From assembly GCA_903905065.1 (NCBI GenBank), contig CAIVEW010000050.1, positions 1-64,000 of the forward strand: a DNA stretch of 64,000 nucleotides, given 5' to 3'. A program made the translations under genes and the position numbers. This stretch comes from an uncultured Bacteroidota bacterium (lineage in GTDB: Bacteria > Bacteroidota > Bacteroidia > Chitinophagales > Chitinophagaceae). Position 1 is the stretch's first letter, and every line of letters begins with the position of its first letter. Below are positions 41,938-49,521 of this stretch, piece after piece. A model generated the notes under the pieces. The model was not told where the DNA came from and did not search any database. It saw only the letters and a program-made list of their open reading frames with translations.

Positions 41938-42381
41938 TTAGTTCACCGAAATTTCTTGCTTGGCAGGCTCGCTTACTTCTTTTTTAGGCAAAGTCACGAG
42001 TAACACTCCGTCGGCATATTTAGCGGCAATGTTGCCTGCGTCCACTTTTTCATTCAGCGAAAAGCTTCTCTTGAATGACTTCATGCGGTATTCGCTTCTC
42101 AGCCATTTTTCTTTTGGCTGTTCTTTGTTTTCCTCTTTTTGCTCGCCATGCTGGTAGGAGATCGTCAGGATATCCTTTTCGAGGTTTATCTTAAAGTCTT
42201 CCTTTTTCAGGCCTGGAGCTACCAGGTGCAAGTCGTAGCTTGTCTCTGTTTCCTGGATATTTACCGGGGCAACAAATGAATTTACTTCTTCATTTAACCT
42301 GGTCCAACCGTTCTGAACCATGTCTTCCATTAATCCGCCAAAGGTGCGTGGCATTACGCCGTAGTTTCTCTTGTAGTACAT
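41938..42381 (-). CDS. Hsp20/alpha-crystallin small heat shock protein
   Basis: 147 residues from MYYKRNYGVMPRTFGG; an ATG eight codons upstream lies in the control region and is not used. The alpha-crystallin domain runs ~40-135 (NIQETETSYDLHLVAPGLKK, LTISYQHGEQ, FKRSFSLNEKVDAGNIAAKY, ADGVLLVTLPKKE), and a short tail EISVN holds the I-x-V assembly motif. It binds unfolding proteins under stress as an ATP-independent holdase. An inverted repeat sits 17 bases upstream of the start. Confidence 0.92.
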   Translation of the reverse strand: MYYKRNYGVMPRTFGGLMEDMVQNGWTRLNEEVNSFVAPVNIQETETSYDLHLVAPGLKKEDFKINLEKDILTISYQHGEQKEENKEQPKEKWLRSEYRMKSFKRSFSLNEKVDAGNIAAKYADGVLLVTLPKKEVSEPAKQEISVN

Positions 42382-42397
42382 ATTTTTTAGTTTTAGT

Positions 42398-42419
42398 GTT
42401 TGCAAATACTATTGCAAAC
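42398..42419 (-). promoter_or_regulatory. Inverted repeat upstream of the small heat shock gene
   Basis: GTTTGCAA-ATACTA-TTGCAAAC is a perfect 8-bp inverted repeat 17 bases before the ATG, overlapping the likely transcription start. It is placed like an operator; the regulator is unknown. Confidence 0.55.
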
Positions 42420-42468
42420 TGCGTACCTTTCCATAAAATAGGTAATTATGGCGCATTTCGATTTTATA

Positions 42469-42519
42469 AAATGCCTAATTGGCAGTTTTATTTTGAAATA
42501 TTTGCCAATTCAGGCATTT
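42469..42519. repeat. Long inverted repeat in the hsp20-DUF2911 gap
   Basis: AAATGCCTAATTGGCA (42469-42484) is inverted at 42503-42519 with one extra base, around an 18-base AT-rich loop. No T-run follows. The 515-base gap 42382-42896 also holds the hsp20 operator, a candidate small RNA and its terminator. Confidence 0.65.
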
Positions 42520-42692
42520 ATTATGAAATAGTGCACGAATAAGTCTTCTGTTACCTACATATGACCTTTCCGTCGAAGGTGGGGGAAAGAGGTTGTACGC
42601 TTCGCCTGGGTTGTTGAAAAGATTCTAAACTAGATTAAGTATATTTAAAATATTTATTTTAAAATGCAGATTTTTTATGTAGATTTGCTATA

Positions 42693-42755
42693 CAATGATG
42701 GGTTAGTAAGCTCAGTCCTTTCCCGATGCCGTTAGCGGTATCGGGACTTTTTTTT
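42693..42755 (+). ncRNA. Candidate small RNA or leader of ~60 nucleotides
   Basis: TAGATTTG (42680-42687) fits the -7 consensus and predicts a start near 42693. A strong terminator ends at 42755, so transcription would give a ~60-base RNA with no reading frame of note. It lies 140 bases before the DUF2911 start on the same strand and could instead be an attenuating leader. No known RNA family is recognised. Confidence 0.35.
42721..42755 (+). terminator. Strong intrinsic terminator with no annotated gene before it
   Basis: TCCCGATGCCG (42721-42731), loop TTAG, CGGTATCGGGA (42736-42746) with one G-T pair, then eight T from 42748. The nearest upstream gene faces the other way, which is the main argument for a small transcript here. 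Confidence 0.8.
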
Positions 42756-42896
42756 GTCCGCAAATTCGTGCATCATTATGAAGCAGTCTTCACCATCATC
42801 ACGATTTTTTTGCAGCCAGGTCCCGTAACATTTCGACAGTGGCATTTCAACTTATCAACTTACTTCGTATTTTGCGGTCTCAAAAAACAACAGCTC

Positions 42897-43772
42897 ATGA
42901 AACAATTTTTCGTTTCCGTATTATTTGTTGCAGCATCGCTCGTGGGTTATGCTCAAAGTTCACTGAAACTTCCGGCGCTGAGCCCAACAGCAAAGATTTC
43001 CCAGGACTTCTCTATCTCTAATATCGAGATCAACTACAGCCGCCCGTCTATGAGGGGTCGTAAAATATTTGGCGATGTGGTGCCCTATGGCAAGATATGG
43101 CGCACAGGTGCTAACGCCGCTACCAAAATAAAATTCGGTGAAGACGTGGAAATTGCCGGACAGAAAATAAAGGCAGGAGAATATGCCATGTATTCTATGC
43201 CGGATAAAGATCAGTGGAGAATAATACTCAATACTGGTACCGGCAACTGGGGCGCCGATGGATATTCTAAAGAAAATGATGTGGCCCGCTTTACGGTGAA
43301 GTCAATAGCAATGGAAACTGAAGTACAGACGTTCACTATAGAAGTTAGTGACATTACATTCACTACCTGTAAGATAGAACTGATGTGGGAAAAGACAAAA
43401 GTGGTGCTCCCGGTAACTGCTCACAATGGCGAGGCTGTTGAAACCAACATTGACAAAGCAATAAACCACCCACAGCCGCTGCCTTATTTCCAGGCGGCTA
43501 ACTACTATTACGAAACAAATCAGAAGACTGACATTGCCAGCAGCTATGTAAACAAGGCGCTGGAGCAGGATTCGAAGGCATTTTATGTATGGTACCTGAA
43601 GGCACGTATTGAAAGAAGGAAAGGCAATAACGACGAAGCTATATCGGCTGCTAAAAAATCTATGGAGATGGCAAAAGGCTCCGCTAATGAAGCTGAGTAT
43701 ATAGCTAACAATACAAAGCTTATTGATGAGATCAATGCTTCTATCCGTCACAAGCAGGATATAGAAAAGTAG
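42897..43772 (+). CDS. DUF2911-family exported protein with TPR-like tail
   Basis: 291 residues from MKQFFVSVLFVAASLVGYAQ; the open frame reaches back to 42726, but that part covers the terminator. DUF2911 spans ~25-190 (IEINYSRPSMRGRKIFGDVV, PYGKIWRTGANAATKIKF, GEYAMYSMPDKDQWRIIL). Residues ~195-285 form two TPR-like helical hairpins (ASSYVNKALEQDSKAFYVWY). DUF2911 is common in Bacteroidota and of unknown function; the protein is periplasmic by its signal peptide. Confidence 0.9.
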   Translation: MKQFFVSVLFVAASLVGYAQSSLKLPALSPTAKISQDFSISNIEINYSRPSMRGRKIFGDVVPYGKIWRTGANAATKIKFGEDVEIAGQKIKAGEYAMYSMPDKDQWRIILNTGTGNWGADGYSKENDVARFTVKSIAMETEVQTFTIEVSDITFTTCKIELMWEKTKVVLPVTAHNGEAVETNIDKAINHPQPLPYFQAANYYYETNQKTDIASSYVNKALEQDSKAFYVWYLKARIERRKGNNDEAISAAKKSMEMAKGSANEAEYIANNTKLIDEINASIRHKQDIEK

Positions 43773-43797
43773 GAGCAAAGGTTAATGATAATAGTTT

Positions 43798-43837
43798 CCG
43801 GCAATTTGGCTATAGCCAGATTGCCGGTTTTGTTTTG
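43798..43837 (+). terminator. Terminator after the DUF2911 gene
   Basis: CCGGCAATTTGGC and GCCAGATTGCCGG pair around TATA (one mismatch), followed by TTTTGTTTTGG. Confidence 0.8.
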
Positions 43838-43881
43838 GTACAATACAGTAAATTCGTGCACCATTTACCAACCACACATCG

Positions 43882-46353
43882 ATGAGAAAAATAGTTTCGT
43901 GTTTTTTGCTGGCCAGTTTCGCCTTTAATGCAAATGCGCAACAGGTTCGCCCGGCTAATTCTGAGAAGATATACCATGAAATGGAGGAGTTGCAGCACCT
44001 TGTAAATGTGCTGTATGTAGCCGCCCATCCCGACGACGAGAATACGGGCCTGCTTGCCTGGCTGGTAAACGATCAGCATATCCGCACTGCCTATCTTTCT
44101 CTTACCCGGGGAGATGGTGGACAAAACATATTGGGCAGTGAACAGGGTGACGCACTTGGTCTCATTCGTACGCATGAGCTCATGGAGGCACGTAAGATCG
44201 ACTGCGCCGAGCAGTTTTTTTCGCGAGCTATAGATTTTGGTTTTTCTAAAACAAACGAAGAAACCTTTAAGCACTGGCCAAAATACCTGCTTACCTATGA
44301 TGCTGTGTGGGTGATGCGCAAATACCGGCCGGATATAGTTATTTGTCGCTTCCCGCCGAACACACAGGCAGGGCACGGACAACATGCGGCGTCAGCAATA
44401 ATCGCGGCGGATGCGTTTAAAGTAACCGGCGATAAACAGCAGTATACAGAGCAGCTAAAATATTATGATGCATGGCAGCCAAAAAGATTGCTCTTCAACG
44501 CTTACAAATTTGGCAGCTTCAGTACCCAGTCCGAAGATATGTTTAAAATGACTGTAGGCAACTATGAACCAACGCTGGGATATGGTACAGGTGAGATCGC
44601 CGGTATCAGCCGCAGTGTACATAAGAGCCAGGGGGCGGGAACCGCAAGCGTTCCCGGCGTTAAGGTGGAATATTTTAAGCTAACTGCCGGTGATTCGTTT
44701 TCTACATCTTTGTTTGATGGAATTGATATGACCTGGGGCAGGGTAGGGCGCCCCGATATAGGCACAGACCTAAAGCAGATAGCCGATTATTTTGATTTTA
44801 AGAAGCCCGAGGCTAGTCTTATCGCATTGTTCTCAGTGCGCAAGAAAATAGAGCAAGTAAAGGATGATTATTGGCGCAACGAAAAACTAAAGGAGATAGA
44901 TCAGGTGATATTGGATTGCACCGGGCTTATGGCGGAGGTGTATGCCAGGCAGCCGCAGACTGTAGCTGGTGTTTCCCTACCGTTTACTTTGCGCGTAATT
45001 GCCAGATCGCAAATGCCCGTGAGTTTGAATAGCATTCAGTGGGGTAATACAGATACGGCAACAAATATGACCTTACCTATGGATACTTTGTTGACCTTTG
45101 ACCACAGCATTTCTATTCCTGCCAATGCACCTTTGACACAGCCTTACTGGCTGGCAAATCCGCACCCGGAAAATGATATGTTTTCGATTCCCAATGATAC
45201 ACTCGTTGGCCTGCCGGAAACGCCGAACAACCTGAATATAACCCTGAAGTTGCGCATAAATGATGTCGATTTTTCGTTGCCGGTACCGCTGTCTTATAAG
45301 AAAACAGACCCCATAAAAGGGGATGTAGTGGAGCAGTTGCGGATAGTGCCGGGTGCTACCGTAGCATTTAACAGTGGGCTCATTATTACCAACCCAGACG
45401 GGTCAGTGCAGGCAGAGGTAAGGCTACATACATATAAGGACATTAAAGACGGAACACTGGACCTCATAAGCACCAAATCGCCGAAGCCGGTTGCGTCTGT
45501 ACATGGGCTCAATTTAAGTTCAGCCACCGATACGATAATCTCTGTTCATATAGATGCAAAAGCACTTGCCGTTGAGGGAAACAATGATTTTTTCCTGAAT
45601 GCACAATTGACCACCGGGGCTGAAGTATACAAGAAATCAATGCATCTCATTCAATACAGCCACCTGCCTTCATTACAGTATTTTACAGAGCCATTTGCGA
45701 AAGTGCTGCGTTCTAACTGGAAATGCACGGTGAAAAGGATCGGATATATAGATGGTGCGGGTGATTATATACCTACCTTCCTGCGCCTTGCGGGCCTGGA
45801 AGTGGATGTGCTGAAAGAAAGCGATCTTACCAATGCTGCGAAGCTGAAAAAGTATGATGCCATAATTACCGGAATACGAGCTGTGAATGTGGAAAAACGA
45901 ATGTCTTATTGGTTGCCGGTTCTCTTTGAGTATGCTCAAAACGGTGGCACGCTAGTAATGCAATACAACACTACCCAGGATCTCGCGACAACCAAAGTAG
46001 GGCCGTATCCTTTCACTATCACATCCGACCGTGTGACTGAAGAAGATGCGAAAGTGGATTTTGTGGACCCCAAAGCCCGGCTGCTCAACTACCCGAATGT
46101 TATAACTCAGGCAGATTTTGCAGACTGGGTGCAGGAGCGCGGCCTCTACTTCGCATCCAAGTGGGATGAAAAGTACAAGACATTATTCTCCATGCACGAT
46201 GAAGGGGAAAAACCGCTCGAAGGCGGTACGCTCTACGCCAAAGTAGGTAAAGGCAACTATGTTTATACATCATTGTCCTTCAGCCGCCAGATACCAGCGG
46301 GGAATAAGGGCGCGATAAGGCTGCTGATGAATATGCTTAGCGTGGGGAAGTAG
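43882..46353 (+). CDS. PIG-L family deacetylase, large secreted form
   Basis: 823 residues with a signal peptide (MRKIVSCFLLASFAFNANA). The LmbE/PIG-L domain (~30-290) has the zinc-binding AAHPDDENTGLLAW and a later GHGQHAASAIIAADAF with the third ligand. These enzymes remove acetyl groups from GlcNAc-type substrates. The long C-terminal part (~300-823) is beta-rich, including an NPCBM/NEW2-like middle and a glutamine-amidotransferase-like end (KKYDAIITGIRAVNVEKRM), a layout seen in large Bacteroidota PIG-L proteins. The natural substrate is unknown. Confidence 0.9.
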   Translation: MRKIVSCFLLASFAFNANAQQVRPANSEKIYHEMEELQHLVNVLYVAAHPDDENTGLLAWLVNDQHIRTAYLSLTRGDGGQNILGSEQGDALGLIRTHELMEARKIDCAEQFFSRAIDFGFSKTNEETFKHWPKYLLTYDAVWVMRKYRPDIVICRFPPNTQAGHGQHAASAIIAADAFKVTGDKQQYTEQLKYYDAWQPKRLLFNAYKFGSFSTQSEDMFKMTVGNYEPTLGYGTGEIAGISRSVHKSQGAGTASVPGVKVEYFKLTAGDSFSTSLFDGIDMTWGRVGRPDIGTDLKQIADYFDFKKPEASLIALFSVRKKIEQVKDDYWRNEKLKEIDQVILDCTGLMAEVYARQPQTVAGVSLPFTLRVIARSQMPVSLNSIQWGNTDTATNMTLPMDTLLTFDHSISIPANAPLTQPYWLANPHPENDMFSIPNDTLVGLPETPNNLNITLKLRINDVDFSLPVPLSYKKTDPIKGDVVEQLRIVPGATVAFNSGLIITNPDGSVQAEVRLHTYKDIKDGTLDLISTKSPKPVASVHGLNLSSATDTIISVHIDAKALAVEGNNDFFLNAQLTTGAEVYKKSMHLIQYSHLPSLQYFTEPFAKVLRSNWKCTVKRIGYIDGAGDYIPTFLRLAGLEVDVLKESDLTNAAKLKKYDAIITGIRAVNVEKRMSYWLPVLFEYAQNGGTLVMQYNTTQDLATTKVGPYPFTITSDRVTEEDAKVDFVDPKARLLNYPNVITQADFADWVQERGLYFASKWDEKYKTLFSMHDEGEKPLEGGTLYAKVGKGNYVYTSLSFSRQIPAGNKGAIRLLMNMLSVGK

Positions 46354-46390
46354 TAGTTTATTTCACGCGAAGACCACGAATAAAAACAGG

Positions 46391-46408
46391 TCCCGATAGC
46401 TATCGGGA
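46391..46408. repeat. 18-bp palindrome TCCCGATAGCTATCGGGA
   Basis: Perfect palindrome in the gap before the 46464 gene, sister of the one at 32916-32933. Confidence 0.7.
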
Positions 46409-46463
46409 CGCAAATAATTTTTTTGAGTATAAGGATTCCGATTTATTAGTATTTTTATCCCCA

Positions 46464-46904
46464 ATGAGATATTCTGTTGCCTGCCTGCTGCTGTTTTCTG
46501 CCTGCTTAATACAAGGCTGCAAGAAGCCTTATCAATACGATAAGTTCGGGATGCAGCGGATGGTGGGCACACACGCATGGAGCGCCACTTTTCAAAGGCA
46601 TTATCATAATGGGTCGCTGGTCATAGATAGTAGGCACGCCCTGCCGGATACTTCTTTTCTTATTTCTGTGCTTGATAAAGGCATCGTAGAAGTAGGCGGA
46701 GTGAAACTGAATATTGTCGATGAATATGCTGCAGGCGGGACAATAGTATTTGTAAACGACACTGGTCTGTACTGTGGCCCGTCGTGCCGTAAGATAACGC
46801 TGAACTATAACTACAATGCAAATACCATCAACCTTACAGATGGTATTTACAATATCAATTACGTAGATGATACAGTGATCAGCTATGATACAACCGGGAA
46901 TTAA
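46464..46904 (+). CDS. Small lipoprotein of unknown function
   Basis: 146 residues. MRYSVACLLLFSACLIQGCK is a lipoprotein signal (Cys19). The mature part is rich in Tyr, Asn, Thr and Asp (LNYNYNANTINLTDGIYN) and looks beta-rich, like Bacteroidota surface lipoproteins. Two Cys (LYCGPSCRK) may pair. No family is recognised. A 35-residue membrane peptide gene follows after 10 bases. Confidence 0.72.
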   Translation: MRYSVACLLLFSACLIQGCKKPYQYDKFGMQRMVGTHAWSATFQRHYHNGSLVIDSRHALPDTSFLISVLDKGIVEVGGVKLNIVDEYAAGGTIVFVNDTGLYCGPSCRKITLNYNYNANTINLTDGIYNINYVDDTVISYDTTGN

Positions 46905-46914
46905 TTCACCTCCT

Positions 46915-47022
46915 ATGAGTCTCCCTGAAAAACACTCTTACAAGGCCTGGTACATAGCGGTTGTCGTTGTATTGGCCGCGCAGATCGTTTTGTACTATTG
47001 GTTCACACAGCATTACAAATGA
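46915..47022 (+). CDS. 35-residue single-span membrane peptide
   Basis: ATG 46915 to TGA 47022 encodes 35 residues: a short polar start (MSLPEKHSYKAWY), one membrane helix (IAVVVVLAAQIVLYYWF) and the tail TQHYK. Similar tiny proteins with a YYWFT-like end are frequent in Bacteroidota, often unannotated. It lies 10 bases after the lipoprotein gene on the same strand. Function unknown. Confidence 0.65.
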   Translation: MSLPEKHSYKAWYIAVVVVLAAQIVLYYWFTQHYK

Positions 47023-47127
47023 GTGATTTATCAAAAACTGAAATTGCACAAAAAATATTGCCCCGGTGGCCGATTTGCGCTTATATTTCCCTGTTTAAGT
47101 AATACTTTTAACGCCTAAATCGTGCCC

Positions 47128-48672
47128 ATGAAACCTGTTCCCCTGGAACAATTTCTTCCCTTTGCTCCTGTAGAAAGCAGCATTACCGGGGAAAACCGAA
47201 GAGCCTATTTGGTATATTATTTATGCTGGATGTGGGCCGCGATTGTAACCATACTGCTTGTGATCAGAATGTTGATCAACCATGCATTCCTGGTACATGA
47301 TCTTAGTATTATTCTTACGCTGGATATAACCTTTACTATTACTTTATTGGTCAACAGAAAAGGCAACTCGCCGACTGCGGCATATTTGTTTATCTGTACG
47401 TGTATCGGGCTGACTACAATTGCAGCCTTTATTTCAGGTGGCGTAACCACACCGGCAATGATGACTTATCCACCAGCCATTTTTGCCGGCGGTATATTGT
47501 TTGGGAAAAGAGGCGGGCTCATAACAGCTGCGGTTTGTATTTCTATCACGCTTATCATGCTTGTGCTCCAGGTAAACGGTTTCGTGCCGGTGTCGCCGCT
47601 TTTTAAAAATCCCATCGCGTACTGGCTGGGTTTTGTAACGGCTGCGCTTGTGATGGGCGTTTTGCAATACATAGTCAATCATCAGACTAGCCTTGCATTT
47701 GAAAAAATAAGCCACCAGGAAGAACGCTACCATTCGCTTATCGAGCAAGCCAGTGACCCGATATTGCTGATGAACGACGATACGTCGATCATTGAAGTAA
47801 ACAGCAGCGCGTGTAAAGCGTTGGGATATTCGCGTGACGAACTGTTGCAGATGAAGCTTGCAGATCTTTTTGCTTTGGAGGAAATCGAAACGCGCCCTTT
47901 GCAGACGGAATATCTCAGGCAACATAAAACATTATTGACCGAACGGCAATGGAGGGCAAAGGACGGCAAAATACTGGCGATGGAGGTGCATACCAAGGTA
48001 CTTGAAGGGCAAGGGTATCTGGCTATAGCGCGCGATATTACTGAACGTAAATCAATAGAAAAAAAGTTGCGGGAAAGCGAGGAAAAGCACCGGGCCTTGA
48101 CGGAAAACCTGACCGATGCAATAGTGCTCATTGACAAAAACGGTAAGATTACCTACCAGAGTGCTGCAGTAGGACGCATTGGCGGGTACACATCAGAGGA
48201 AATAAAGGACGAAACAATATTTGAATTCATTCACCCGGAGGATGTGCCTCGTAGTATAGAATTGTTCAAGAAAGCCCAGGCTCTGCCCGGTGTGCCACTG
48301 AATGGCCAGTATCGCTCTCTGCACAAGGATGGCAGCTATATCTGGATAGAAGGGACAATTACGAACTTGCTCCACAATGAAAGTGTGAAAGCATACATCA
48401 TCAACTACCACGATATAACCGAACGGGTAAAATATCTAAGTGACATCGAGGCGCAAAATAAAAAACTGCGGGAAATAGCATGGGTGCAATCGCATGTTGT
48501 GCGAGCGCCACTGGCAAGAATGATGGGGCTTGTGAATGTACTGCGGGAAATAGATATGGGCTCTGAAGAGTTCGATAGATGGGTCGGTTATTTTGATGCC
48601 ACTGCGGATGAACTTGATAATATCGTGCATGACATTAGCGTTAAAGCGAAAGATATACCTGTAGAGCAATAA
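47128..48672 (+). CDS. Membrane PAS-PAS sensor ending in an orphan DHp-like module (no ATPase domain)
   Basis: 514 residues from ATG 47128; a GTG two codons earlier is also open. Six membrane helices (~30-195, e.g. IVTILLVIRMLI and LITAAVCISITLIMLVLQV) form an unusual sensor domain, followed by two PAS domains (ERYHSLIEQASDPILLMNDD, ending ARDITERKSIEKKL; HRALTENLTDAIVLIDKNG, ending NYHDITERVKYL). The C-terminus is a DHp-like hairpin with His456 in AWVQSHVVRAPLARMMGLVN, then the protein stops. No HATPase_c domain follows and the next gene is unrelated. The same module ends the receiver protein at 57145. Confidence 0.85.
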   Translation: MKPVPLEQFLPFAPVESSITGENRRAYLVYYLCWMWAAIVTILLVIRMLINHAFLVHDLSIILTLDITFTITLLVNRKGNSPTAAYLFICTCIGLTTIAAFISGGVTTPAMMTYPPAIFAGGILFGKRGGLITAAVCISITLIMLVLQVNGFVPVSPLFKNPIAYWLGFVTAALVMGVLQYIVNHQTSLAFEKISHQEERYHSLIEQASDPILLMNDDTSIIEVNSSACKALGYSRDELLQMKLADLFALEEIETRPLQTEYLRQHKTLLTERQWRAKDGKILAMEVHTKVLEGQGYLAIARDITERKSIEKKLRESEEKHRALTENLTDAIVLIDKNGKITYQSAAVGRIGGYTSEEIKDETIFEFIHPEDVPRSIELFKKAQALPGVPLNGQYRSLHKDGSYIWIEGTITNLLHNESVKAYIINYHDITERVKYLSDIEAQNKKLREIAWVQSHVVRAPLARMMGLVNVLREIDMGSEEFDRWVGYFDATADELDNIVHDISVKAKDIPVEQ

Positions 48673-48783
48673 TTATCTTTGACCGTTTCGCGGACGTTAT
48701 TTGTGATAGTAATTTATTATTGATCCACACGTTATTAGAAATGAATACGTATCCCTAACTTTATATTAAACGGCAATGTTTTT

Positions 48784-49440
48784 ATGAAAACCGGATGTCC
48801 TTTTGGATTTTTATTTGTTTTTTCGATTGTATGTTTTGTTTTTTTGAACAGTTGTAAGAAACAAACTGACTCAACATTGGATTTTAATTACAGTGTTACT
48901 GCCGAACTAACGTATACAGAAGGCTGTTTTCAGACAACCATCAAACTAGACAGTGATTACTTATGGGATTTTGGTGATGGAACTATTTCGGCAGATTCGA
49001 CTAACTTTTGCCACGTTTATCGCTCTGGTGGTACATATGAGGTGAAATTATTCTCAAATAAAACCCCGTCTCTGATTAAAAAAAATATTTCGGTACCTTC
49101 CCCAAAATACAGAGCACTGATGGCCGGCACAAGACTTTGGCATCACTTTTCTGTATCAGGGACTTATGGTGGTAGCCTCCCTCCGGATACGGTAATAAAT
49201 TCGGATGTCTCCTTTTCAATAAACTTTATAAATGACACATCGATTTTGTTCTATAACTCACAAACGCTTATTGGAAATAGAAATCAATACCAAAATATTT
49301 ATGAAGTTGATTTTGAAAATAATAATAATTATAATACAACGATAAGCCTGGTTTACTATTTTTCCGATAATAGCCTCTATTATATCGAAAATATTGGAGG
49401 GTCAGGCGGATATGAAAAAGACATCTATCAGACTTTTTGA
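48784..49440 (+). CDS. PKD-domain lipoprotein, AT-rich
   Basis: 218 residues. A lipoprotein signal (FVFSIVCFVFLNSC, Cys24) is followed by a PKD-like domain with the hallmark YLWDFGDGTISADS and CHVYRSGGTYEVKLF. The rest (~110-218) is Asn- and Tyr-rich beta structure (YEVDFENNNNYNTTISL). PKD domains mediate surface protein or sugar contacts. Its base composition is clearly more AT-rich than the neighbours, which could mark recent transfer or weak selection. Confidence 0.8.
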   Translation: MKTGCPFGFLFVFSIVCFVFLNSCKKQTDSTLDFNYSVTAELTYTEGCFQTTIKLDSDYLWDFGDGTISADSTNFCHVYRSGGTYEVKLFSNKTPSLIKKNISVPSPKYRALMAGTRLWHHFSVSGTYGGSLPPDTVINSDVSFSINFINDTSILFYNSQTLIGNRNQYQNIYEVDFENNNNYNTTISLVYYFSDNSLYYIENIGGSGGYEKDIYQTF

Positions 49441-49471
49441 TGTGAATCTTTCCGGAAAATAATTTTTGCGT

Positions 49472-49503
49472 TTGGAACGTCAATATAAATACGATTATCT
49501 TTC
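49472..49503 (+). promoter_or_regulatory. Candidate promoter of the symporter gene
   Basis: TTG at 49472-49474, 21 bases, then TATCTTTC at 49496-49503 (one base off TAnnTTTG). The predicted start near 49509 gives a 13-base leader. Confidence 0.5.
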
Positions 49504-49521
49504 CAATCAGACCTGCCATTT

